A DNA stretch of 64,000 nucleotides from CAVUQH01 sp963774445. Its GTDB lineage: Bacteria; Myxococcota_A; Polyangia; Haliangiales; Haliangiaceae. Location of the stretch: positions 868,001-932,000 of the forward strand of contig CAVZFC010000019.1 in the NCBI GenBank assembly GCA_963774445.1, in the 5' to 3' direction. Below, in pieces: positions 29,847 through 36,580 of the stretch; the first letter of the stretch is position 1, and every line of letters begins with the position of its first letter. The notes under the pieces are model-generated. The model was not told where the DNA came from, ran no database searches, and was given only the letters and a program-made list of their open reading frames with translations. The position numbers were made by a program, and so were the translations under genes.

Positions 29847-31275
29847 CCTCCGCCAGGGCGACATCCCCGCATTCTACGGGAGACCGGATAGCACGTCGCT
29901 GTGGTCGAGCCGCGGAACTGAGATTCCAGATTTCTTCGCGAGTACGGCCATGCAACAGGCACGGCGACGGCTGCTTCGGTTGACTGCCGAAGACCTGTGG
30001 CGCCAGCACTGGATCGCCGATACCTGCATTCGCATCGCCGCAGAGCCGAGGCGAGAGTTGGCAGGTTGCGGCGGGCCGGCGCAGCGTGCGTTGAACGCGA
30101 CGACCGCTGCAGAGATCGCGAAATGGCTCGAGAGCACCTGCGTTGACTCCGGGGGACAGGTGGGCTGGCTAACCGTGGCTCGCGCACACGCTGGAGATTG
30201 GACCGTCCGACCTGCGGGACTCAGCCTCTACGACGGTCTGCCCGGGATAGCGCTCTTTCTCTCGCATTTCGGCGCCGCGGTGGGTGGAAATGCCGAATCG
30301 CTCGCACGGCGAGCCTCCCGTCGCATAGCACAGGCCGTACGGTCGGGCCATGCGTCGTACCGCGCGCTCGGTATCGGCGCCTTCGACGGGCTCGCCGGAG
30401 TGGCCTACGCCTTGGCGAAGGCCGGCGCCGTATTCCAGGACACGGATCTACAGCAGCTCAGTTGCCGAGTCATGGCTGACGACGTGCGAGACCGATACAT
30501 CAGCGACCCGTTTCATGATGTCCTGTCGGGAAGCGCGGGCGCTGTATTGGTAGCACTTGAGCTGTGGAAGATGACCGGTGACGCCGACGTGTTGGCGACG
30601 GCTGATGTGCTTGGACGCCACCTGGTCGGTAGCTCATTGCCTATGGAAACCGGGCGTGCGTGGCGCTCGCCGATTCCGTCAGTCGCGCCCCTTACTGGGC
30701 TGGCTCACGGCGCATCGGGGATTGGCTGCGCATTGGCGGCACTGTACGAGGCAACACGAGTGGAGGACTATCGAGAAGCCGCGCTGACGGCGTTCGAGTA
30801 CGAGCGCGGCTGGGCGACCCCCGATGGGGCCGGCTGGCGAGACCTCCGCAGAAACGCGTCTGGGCCGGTAGGAGCCGGGTGGTGCCACGGCAGCTCGGGT
30901 GGAGCGATCGCACGCCTTCTTGCGTATCGCTGCACGAGAGACGACCGCCTCCGCGATGAGGCTGTAGCTGCCCTCGGTGCAGGCGCCTCCGCGCCTGGAA
31001 GCAGCTTGTGTCACGGTCAACTAGGAGCCACAGAAGCAATGCTAGTTGCCGCCGACGTGCTCGGCGACCCTAGTTGGCGCGAGCGCGCAGCGTCCGTCGC
31101 CAGGGAAGCCACGACCGCAGCGCGTAGCAGCGGCTGGCAACTCGATCAGCCGAACGGTGCAGCCTGTTCGGGGCTGATGACCGGCCTGACGGGCATTGGT
31201 ATGCAACTCCTCCGCGTCGAGAGACCGGCGCAAGTCCCTTCACTTCTCTGTTTGGGAGGCACGTCTCCCCCCTAG
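29785..31275 (+). CDS. lanM: LanM lanthionine synthetase, LanC-like cyclase part (frameshifted gene)
   Basis: C-terminal continuation of LanM. The first 90 residues finish the dehydratase (LDDLRQGDIPAFYGRP is a LanM hallmark). The LanC-like alpha-toroid starts near residue 145 (GLSLYDGLPGIALFL). Zinc ligands are present in order: Cys367 (GWCHGSSG) and Cys409-His410 (LCHGQLGA), plus the GLAHGASGIG turn. This domain would catalyse Michael addition of Cys thiols to dehydro-residues. The ATG at 29785 is upstream of the inferred frameshift and is unlikely to be a real start. No LanT-type transporter/protease follows. Confidence 0.9.
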   Translation: MVIASKSEQPLHRVLAHELDDLRQGDIPAFYGRPDSTSLWSSRGTEIPDFFASTAMQQARRRLLRLTAEDLWRQHWIADTCIRIAAEPRRELAGCGGPAQRALNATTAAEIAKWLESTCVDSGGQVGWLTVARAHAGDWTVRPAGLSLYDGLPGIALFLSHFGAAVGGNAESLARRASRRIAQAVRSGHASYRALGIGAFDGLAGVAYALAKAGAVFQDTDLQQLSCRVMADDVRDRYISDPFHDVLSGSAGAVLVALELWKMTGDADVLATADVLGRHLVGSSLPMETGRAWRSPIPSVAPLTGLAHGASGIGCALAALYEATRVEDYREAALTAFEYERGWATPDGAGWRDLRRNASGPVGAGWCHGSSGGAIARLLAYRCTRDDRLRDEAVAALGAGASAPGSSLCHGQLGATEAMLVAADVLGDPSWRERAASVAREATTAARSSGWQLDQPNGAACSGLMTGLTGIGMQLLRVERPAQVPSLLCLGGTSPP

Positions 31276-31287
31276 CCCATGAGGTCC

Positions 31288-31821
31288 CTATCGGGACCGC
31301 CGACGAGCGATCCGCTCCACATGAGGGCTGGCCTCATCAACCGTCGAGATCACAATCCCGGGGTTGTCGTAGGGCCGGAGCAGGCCGAATCCCAGCTGGC
31401 ACACCATGAGCAGCTCGGGTTGCTCATCTGGCTGGATCCGTGTCGCAAGCATCGTTCCACCAGCAGCAACTCCTTCTTCGCCACGCCGGGTTCGGTTGAG
31501 GAACTGCGCGAACTCGACCTGCAGGCCCTCGGATGGTGGCTCGATGTCTGGAAGCACGCCGTGGAGAGCCACCGCGCGAAATGACGCGAAGGCCTCGCCC
31601 TGCTCGCGATGCAGCAGGTCATATACATGCTTCAGTGCCTGCTCGGGCGAGATGATCCTGGAAAGCGATTCGGTCACGGAGACCTGGCAACGAAATCCAA
31701 TCTCCGCCGCCAGTTCCGAAGTGTCCTGCAGCGACACGACCTGGAACGGCGACCCGCTCGATTTGCTGGGTCCTGAGGTCGCGCTGTCGTCCGGGGGCTT
31801 GGGTCTCTTGCCTGTCGACAT
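31288..31821 (-). CDS. Hypothetical protein, convergent with lanM
   Basis: 177 residues, ATG 31821. A Ser/Pro/Lys-rich start (about 25 residues) precedes a compact alpha/beta region (FQVVSLQDTSELAAEIG, PEQALKHVYDLLHREQGEAF, LQVEFAQFLNRTRRG, PELLMVCQLGFGLL). No signal peptide or TM segment. I do not recognise it. It ends 13 bp from the lanM stop on the opposite strand, so it is not in the lan operon. An immunity or regulatory function cannot be excluded. Confidence 0.6.
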   Translation of the reverse strand: MSTGKRPKPPDDSATSGPSKSSGSPFQVVSLQDTSELAAEIGFRCQVSVTESLSRIISPEQALKHVYDLLHREQGEAFASFRAVALHGVLPDIEPPSEGLQVEFAQFLNRTRRGEEGVAAGGTMLATRIQPDEQPELLMVCQLGFGLLRPYDNPGIVISTVDEASPHVERIARRRSR

Positions 31822-32014
31822 GGCTCACCGCCCTAGTTCAGTGGACATCTCTGAGTATGGTAGCCGAATTTGACCGGCCTCGCTCCTGCCGTTTTCGCGC
31901 CAGCCCGAAAGTGAGCCACTCCACCGCTCCGAAACTGATCGTAACCGCCCGACACTCACCATCTAGCGGCCGTGATCGCCAGGTGCGAAAACGAGCGGCA
32001 TGGACGAGGCCGGA

Positions 32015-33661
32015 TCAGTCGGCGGCAGCAGCGGCGTCGCCGTTCAGCTGGTGTTCGGCCTGGCGGGCTTCGAGCCACGCGCGCGGCAAGAGCTCGGCGG
32101 CGCGGCTGGCCGGCCAGTCAGCGGCGATCTTGTCGATGACGTCGACGAGGTACTCGTAGGGGTTGATGCCGGCGAGCTCGCAGTTGAGCAGCAACGTGAG
32201 CAAGGTGGCGTGGCGCTTGCCCGCATCGACGGAGCCGTAGAAGAGCGAGTTCTTGCGGAAGAGCGCGACGGTGCGGATCTGGCGCTCGACGTGGGCGTTG
32301 GAGATCGGCAGGCGGCCGTCGTCGAGGAACGCGCGGAGATGCGGCTGCTGGCGGTTCCAATAGGTGATGGCTTTTCCGAGCGGGCTCTTGCGGCCGGCGG
32401 TCGGCGCGAGGGCGGCAATTGCATCTGCGAGCTGGTTCCAAATCGGAACGGACGCGGCCCGCCGCCGTGCGAGCACCGCCGCAGCATCGAGAGCGTCGGC
32501 CCTGGCATCGGCCTCGATGCGATACAGCGCGCGGTAGAGGTCGACGATCGGTTGCGCGCGCTGATCACGCTGCTCGAGCGCCTGCACGAACTTGCGCCGA
32601 GCGTGATCGTTGCAGCCCACGCGACGCGGCGCACCCTCGCCGAGAAACAGGGGGTTGATGCCGGCATAGCCATCGTTCTGGATGTCGCCGGCAAAGCCCT
32701 CGAGCACGCGGCGCGGATGCACGCCTTTCCAGTCGGGCGTGTACTCGGCGTAGGCGATCCGATCCAGATCGCCGAGATAGATCCACAGCCGACCCCGCTG
32801 CATCCCGTGCGGCTGGCCGCGCGCTTGCGCTGCCATCGGCGTGTCGTCGAGGCTCACGAGCAAGCACTCGAGCAGCTTTTCGCGCATCAGCAGATCGAAA
32901 AACGCGAGCATCTCCGCGATGCGACCCATCCAATCGTTGAGCGTCGAGGTCGCCAGGTCAACGCCGTGGCGCCGCAGTTGTTTGGCGATGCGCTCGATCG
33001 GCAGGCCATCGAGGATCTTGCTGACGACCAGGTGCGCCAGCAGACTCGAGGACGCCATGCTGCCGGGAATCGGTTTCGGCGGCGCGGTCGCGTCCGCTTG
33101 TTCGACCCCGCCGCAGCCGCGGCGACACGCGTACTTGTAGCGGCGCTCTTCCAGGATGCAGACCGTCGCCGGCTGATAGACGAAGCGCTCTTGCGTGTCG
33201 AATCCAATCTCGGTCGTGACCTCGCCGCACGAACAGCGCCGCTCGTCGTCGGCGATCCGGTTCTCGATGATCTGTCGCGGCAGCTGACGACCGCGTGGCG
33301 TGCGCTTGGCGCGCGGCGTCGTGGCGGTGCTCGCCGGCTCGGGCGTTGCGGCATCAGGCTCGGAATCCGCGACCGAGTCGTCAGCGGTCGTACCCGTTAG
33401 CAGCTGGATCAGATCGAACGCCATCTGCCCCGGCGCCACCTTCTCGCGCGACGGACGATACGGCTTGCCCGCGAGCCAGCGGACCTGCTCGCTCAATCGC
33501 TCGACTTCTTCGCGCAGCGACGCGAGCATCTCGGCCGCGCCAACTGTCACCTGGCGATCGTCATCCGACAGATCGCGGATGCGCGTCAGCGCCGCGATCA
33601 GCTCCTCTGCGTTCGGCTGCGCTGCAGCGGCGCTCGTCGGGTTGGACGACACACGTTGCAA
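32015..33661 (-). CDS. tnpC: IS66 transposase TnpC
   Basis: 548 residues. An N-terminal leucine-zipper-like segment (about 40-65) is followed by a TnpC zinc-finger region with Cys pairs (RRCSCGEV, YACRRGCGG) and the DDE catalytic core: LVSLDDTPM, IQNDGYAGIN and AHVERQIRTVALFRKNSLF (Glu of DDE). The C-terminal IS66 tail LNCELAGINPYEYL is conserved. It starts 23 bp after tnpB and appears fully functional. Confidence 0.95.
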   Translation of the reverse strand: MQRVSSNPTSAAAAQPNAEELIAALTRIRDLSDDDRQVTVGAAEMLASLREEVERLSEQVRWLAGKPYRPSREKVAPGQMAFDLIQLLTGTTADDSVADSEPDAATPEPASTATTPRAKRTPRGRQLPRQIIENRIADDERRCSCGEVTTEIGFDTQERFVYQPATVCILEERRYKYACRRGCGGVEQADATAPPKPIPGSMASSSLLAHLVVSKILDGLPIERIAKQLRRHGVDLATSTLNDWMGRIAEMLAFFDLLMREKLLECLLVSLDDTPMAAQARGQPHGMQRGRLWIYLGDLDRIAYAEYTPDWKGVHPRRVLEGFAGDIQNDGYAGINPLFLGEGAPRRVGCNDHARRKFVQALEQRDQRAQPIVDLYRALYRIEADARADALDAAAVLARRRAASVPIWNQLADAIAALAPTAGRKSPLGKAITYWNRQQPHLRAFLDDGRLPISNAHVERQIRTVALFRKNSLFYGSVDAGKRHATLLTLLLNCELAGINPYEYLVDVIDKIAADWPASRAAELLPRAWLEARQAEHQLNGDAAAAAD

Positions 33662-33684
33662 CTAGCAGAGGCGCGCCTGTGAAT

Positions 33685-34026
33685 TCAAGATCTCGATGCA
33701 GAGCGCTCGACGATTTCTGCCGTCGAGAGCAACGCCGCGAGCTCCGCGCGCGTGATTTCGATCGATGCGTACTCGCCTATCGGCGCCAGCCCGATCCGAA
33801 ACGTCCCTTTGTGCAGCCGCTTCGCCAACAGACAGCACCCGAGCTGATCGTAGAACAGCACCTTGACCAGGTCCCCGCGCCGGTTTCGGAACACGAACAA
33901 GTCGCCGCTCTCCGGATCCCGCTCGAGCTCCGCGCGCACCATCGCCGACAGTCCATCCATCTGCCGCCGCATGTCGCACGGCCCGCGATACAGAAACACC
34001 CGCACGTCGCCGCCCGCCCCGATCAC
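33685..34026 (-). CDS. tnpB: IS66 accessory protein TnpB
   Basis: 113 residues from the GTG at 34026, which overlaps the tnpA stop (GTGA). Conserved TnpB sequence: VFLYRGPCDMRRQMDGLSAMV, LFVFRNRRGDLVKVLFYD, CLLAKRLHKGTFR. Required with TnpA for IS66 transposition. A longer reading to 34077 would overlap tnpA and is not needed. Confidence 0.93.
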   Translation of the reverse strand: MIGAGGDVRVFLYRGPCDMRRQMDGLSAMVRAELERDPESGDLFVFRNRRGDLVKVLFYDQLGCCLLAKRLHKGTFRIGLAPIGEYASIEITRAELAALLSTAEIVERSASRS

Positions 34027-34394
34027 GACTGGGCCTCCAGCGCCCGCAGCCACGTCCGGATCGACGCCTCGTCCCACGCGCCGTGGATCGTCAGCGCGCG
34101 CCCGTTGCGCAGCCGCACCTCGACGCTGCGCTCCGCGCTCGCAGCCGGATCATCCGCGACGCGCACCGCGGCAAACCCGCGCTGCTTCGCCATCGGCCGC
34201 GCGGCCTCGGCCACCCGCGAGCGCCAGTACGCGACCCGCTGAACCTTCAGCCCATGCTGATCCGCGAACCGTCGCATCGACATCCCGCTCAACTCGAACG
34301 CCGCGAGCATCGCCGCACCGTCCGCCTGCGTCCACCGATCCGGCGACACCCGCCAGCCGGCGCCTTCGCTCTTTCGTGATCTCATCCGCTCCAA
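34023..34394 (-). CDS. tnpA: IS66 accessory protein TnpA (HTH)
   Basis: 120-123 residues (TTG 34394 or ATG 34385). A helix-turn-helix-like start (WTQADGAAMLAAFELSG, FADQHGLKVQRVAYWRSRV) precedes a small C-terminal domain (VEVRLRNGRALTIHG). Coupled to tnpB by overlapping stop and start. It lies just inside the right inverted repeat. Confidence 0.9.
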   Translation of the reverse strand: MERMRSRKSEGAGWRVSPDRWTQADGAAMLAAFELSGMSMRRFADQHGLKVQRVAYWRSRVAEAARPMAKQRGFAAVRVADDPAASAERSVEVRLRNGRALTIHGAWDEASIRTWLRALEAQS

Positions 34395-34449
34395 AGACCA
34401 CGGCCCGCGCCGCTCGCCTAGATGGGGACTGTCGGGCGCTTACAACTGA

Positions 34450-34782
34450 TCCACCTCGGGAGGGAAATTCTACCCATATCGATTCGATCGACGCGGTCAA
34501 CCTCGACCGCGCCTGGACCGCACCCACTTCATCTGTGATTCGTGCGCCTTCGTCGCAGCGCGGCTCGGAAACGTGCCAGTGGAAGACGTGAGCACCGGAC
34601 GCGTGAGCTGTGTCGAAGTCCTGCGCGCGCAGCTTCCGCGAACACGACCGCGGTACGATACGCTCGTCGAATCGCTGTTACACGCCCAACCTGTCGAACG
34701 AGAACGGGAAATCGTCGCGCGTGTAACAGCGGTAGGGTGTGACTACTTGGAATTACTCAGCCCGCATAGAATCGCACTCTAG
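34450..34782 (+). pseudogene. Possible gene fragment between IS66 and right island end
   Basis: A plus-strand frame reads protein-like from 34450 (GGKFYPYRFDRRGQPR, HFICDSCAFVAARLGN, TLVESLLHAQPVEREREIV) to the stop at 34780-34782, inside the tRNA-like repeat. There is no ATG; GTG 34567 or 34576 are the only plausible starts, giving about 70 residues. The frame meets a TGA at the IS66 target site, so it was not simply cut by the IS. Probably a decayed gene end; function not recognised. Confidence 0.35.
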
Positions 34783-34812
34783 AGGTCAGGGGTTCGAGAC
34801 CCCTCAGCTCTA
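34767..34812 (+). pseudogene. tRNA-Ala(CGC) 3' half; putative right attachment site
   Basis: 44 bp (34767-34810) identical to 25626-25669: anticodon loop ATCGCAC, T arm AGGGG-TTCGAGA-CCCCT and most of the acceptor strand. It differs by ATAGA for CTAGA at the anticodon stem and CTCTA for CTCCA at the 3' end, both of which weaken a tRNA fold. Again no 5' half is present, so neither end of the island keeps a complete tRNA. Confidence 0.7.
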
Positions 34813-35005
34813 CTCCTCACGCCCGCCATTCGGCGGGCGTTCGTCGTTTCGCTGGGAGCGCCTGCGCTGCGCGCAGGTGCTCGCGCGGCTGACGCCGCGC
34901 AGGGGTCTCTCCGTCCCGCGCATCCGGCGCGCGAGGCGCGCCGGGCTGCCGCCTTTGGCGGCAGCGTTGCTGCGCAACGCGCGCGGGAAGCGAGACCCTT
35001 GGAGG
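34813..35005. repeat. Palindrome-rich tRNA-flanking repeat, right copy
   Basis: Same order of elements as 25672-25891: CGCCCGCCATTCGGCGGGCG hairpin, TTCGTCGTTTCGCTG, a GC-rich palindrome, GGGGTCTCTCCGTCCCG, more palindromes and GCGTTGCTGCGCAACGCG. It ends in a degenerate tRNA-like GCGAGACCCTTGGAGG. Extends the island's direct repeat to about 240 bp, with variable palindromes between conserved blocks. Nothing coding is seen. Confidence 0.6.
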
Positions 35006-35076
35006 TGATCGTTAGGGAATGTCCGGGGGCTCGGCCAACCACGTCCTCTGAGACCGTGGTCGGGTGCCGAGCGTGG

Positions 35077-35241
35077 TTACGCCTCGCTCGGCTCCTGCTG
35101 CGTTAACCGGTGGATTTCGACCGGCATGGGCGCCGCGAGGCCGCGCAGGCTGCGACGAACTGCCATCGAAATCGTCGTGCCGACGGGAGAGACGTCGAGC
35201 GCCCGCCGCGACTCGAACGCGCTCGTGCGGGGCTCGTTCAT
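35077..35241 (-). CDS. Small 54-aa protein coupled to a lipoprotein gene
   Basis: ATG 35241 overlaps the stop of the upstream lipoprotein gene by four bases (ATGA), which is the main reason to accept this small frame. 54 residues, including FESRRALDVSPVGTTISMA and LRGLAAPMPVEIHRLTQQ. No signal peptide or known motif. Just before its stop a perfect 8-bp palindrome (GCCGAGCG/CGCTCGGC, about 35069-35097) could act in termination. Function unknown. Confidence 0.5.
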   Translation of the reverse strand: MNEPRTSAFESRRALDVSPVGTTISMAVRRSLRGLAAPMPVEIHRLTQQEPSEA

Positions 35242-35723
35242 GGACAGTCGAGGGGAACGTCGTCGCGCCAGTCGCACGTTAACGTGTGGGCAGAGTGCGA
35301 AGCAACGGCATCGACGCAAACATGGACCAGGTACGAGCTTCCGCACAGGGGCATCAGGTCGGCGTTTGCGTTGCCGATCCCGACGATCGTGGCGTCTCGG
35401 CCTTGCCCGGCCTCGAAGGAACGGTCGAATCCCGGCTCGAAATCTCCGTTCAACTCCACGAGCGGGCGTGCATCGTTTGGTGTAGGGCTCTCGAACACGC
35501 TCACTCGTTGCACTGCCACGAGCGCGAAACCGATTCCGTCACCTGCACTCAACGTGGTGTTGATTGTCAGCGCTGCGTCATCTGCCTGGTCGGAGGAGGT
35601 GATCGTGAGATCCACCGAGTCAATCTGGAGCTGCACGGGCGGATCGTCCTTCTCCGTACACGCTGCCAGGGCACAACAGCACCCGATCGTTAGCGCTATC
35701 ACGACATGCTTTTGTGTTCTCAT
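35238..35723 (-). CDS. Small lipoprotein
   Basis: 161 residues from ATG 35723, six bases after a GGAGG ribosome site; the ATG at 35729 abuts that site and is less likely. Signal HVVIALTIGCCCALAAC with lipobox, then a beta-rich domain (LQIDSVDLTITSSDQADDAA, VQRVSVFESPTPNDARPLV) with a few Cys towards the end (LCGSSYLVHVCVD, LTCDW). No recognised family. Probably a secreted surface protein; it forms a two-gene unit with the 54-aa protein. Confidence 0.75.
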   Translation of the reverse strand: MRTQKHVVIALTIGCCCALAACTEKDDPPVQLQIDSVDLTITSSDQADDAALTINTTLSAGDGIGFALVAVQRVSVFESPTPNDARPLVELNGDFEPGFDRSFEAGQGRDATIVGIGNANADLMPLCGSSYLVHVCVDAVASHSAHTLTCDWRDDVPLDCP

Positions 35724-35905
35724 CGCCATCCTCCCGCGGGCAGCACCACATCTGTGAACTGGTTACGTCGCAGAGCTTTGACGATCTGCGCTCGGGTTCA
35801 GTTGCCCCGGGCCATGGCATTCATCGGTCAACGATGACGGCCGGCGCGACCGACGTCTGTCGTCAGGGTCGCAAACCGCTGTTGACTTCTGGCACCATCG
35901 GCGCC

Positions 35906-36180
35906 GTGAGTCGCGATCTACAACGAGACCCGTCCTGCGGCATCTGTGCCTCGCTGACCGAGGCCACGCCGCTGTACGCCGACGAGCTGTGGCACGTCCG
36001 GCCGATCTCGCCGCCGTGGGGAGTGGCGGGTTGGCTGATGATGATCAGCCAGCGGCACTGCCCCGGTCCGGCTCACTTCGACGACGACGAGGCCCGCGCC
36101 TTCGGCCCGGCGCTGCGCCACTTCGAAGCGGTGCTCGAGCAGGTCACCGGCGCCGAGCGGATCTACACCGCCGCGCGACG
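35906..36180 (+). pseudogene. HIT-family protein remnant, truncated
   Basis: GTG 35906 opens a HIT-like protein (CGICASLTEATPLYADELWHV, WGVAGWLMMISQRHCPGPAHF, LRHFEAVLEQVTGAERIYTAA). After about 90 residues the family sequence is lost and the frame drifts into Arg-rich sequence up to 36520. The histidine triad (HxHxH) that should follow is missing, so this is a dead gene. The stretch 36131-36175 recurs at 36321-36365. Confidence 0.75.
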
Positions 36181-36580
36181 CCCCGGTGATCAATACGGTC
36201 TTCGTCAACGCGCTCTCCTTGGTAGGCGGCGCCCTCGCGGCTGCCGTGATGTCAACCTAGCCTGCAACGCGCGCCAAGGCACTGGCGCCACGCGCCAACC
36301 CGCTAGCAGAACGCGCCAGCGTGCTCGAGCAGGTCACCGGGGCCGATCGGATCTACACCGCCGCTCTGGGCGATCGCCCGCCGTGCTGCGCCGTCAACCG
36401 CAGCCCGCGGGCGGACGCGCACCGGCGATGTCTGGGCAGTTGCCCCCAACGGCAACAAGAGCTGCCAGTCGCGGTCGTCTCGGCCGGCCGAATGCACTGC
36501 CGATCGAACCCGATCGGTGAACGATTCCAACGTGTTGCGTCGGGGTGGGGCTTGGCACGAATGCAGCACCAGGGGCGGGC
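36181..36580. other. Rearranged intergenic region with duplicated HIT segment
   Basis: Contains 36321-36365, a near-identical copy (differences such as CGCCGAG/GGCCGAT) of the HIT coding segment 36131-36175, followed by ALGD, the normal HIT continuation, and then unrelated sequence. The first copy goes off-family right after the shared part. This suggests two divergent HIT copies or a duplication-deletion. No intact gene before the papain-like protease at 36581. Confidence 0.6.

Larger units (their letters stand above)
31941..34443. mobile_element. Intact IS66-family insertion sequence (2503 bp)
   Basis: Ends are imperfect inverted repeats (left GTAACCGCCCGACACTCACC, right end in reverse GTAAGCGCCCGACAGTCCCC). 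The 8-bp sequence AACTGATC flanks both sides (31933-31940 and 34444-34451), a perfect target duplication of the length expected for IS66. All three IS66 genes (tnpA, tnpB, tnpC order from the right) are intact, so insertion was probably recent. It landed inside the lanthipeptide island. Confidence 0.95.

Noticed and set aside
32000..33400. Plus-strand 466-codon reading across IS66
   Set aside because: Antisense shadow of the intact TnpC gene.
34779..35042. Minus-strand reading ending in GSRTPDL across the right tRNA-like repeat
   Set aside because: A well-known false protein produced by the antisense of a tRNA T arm; the rest is palindromic repeat.
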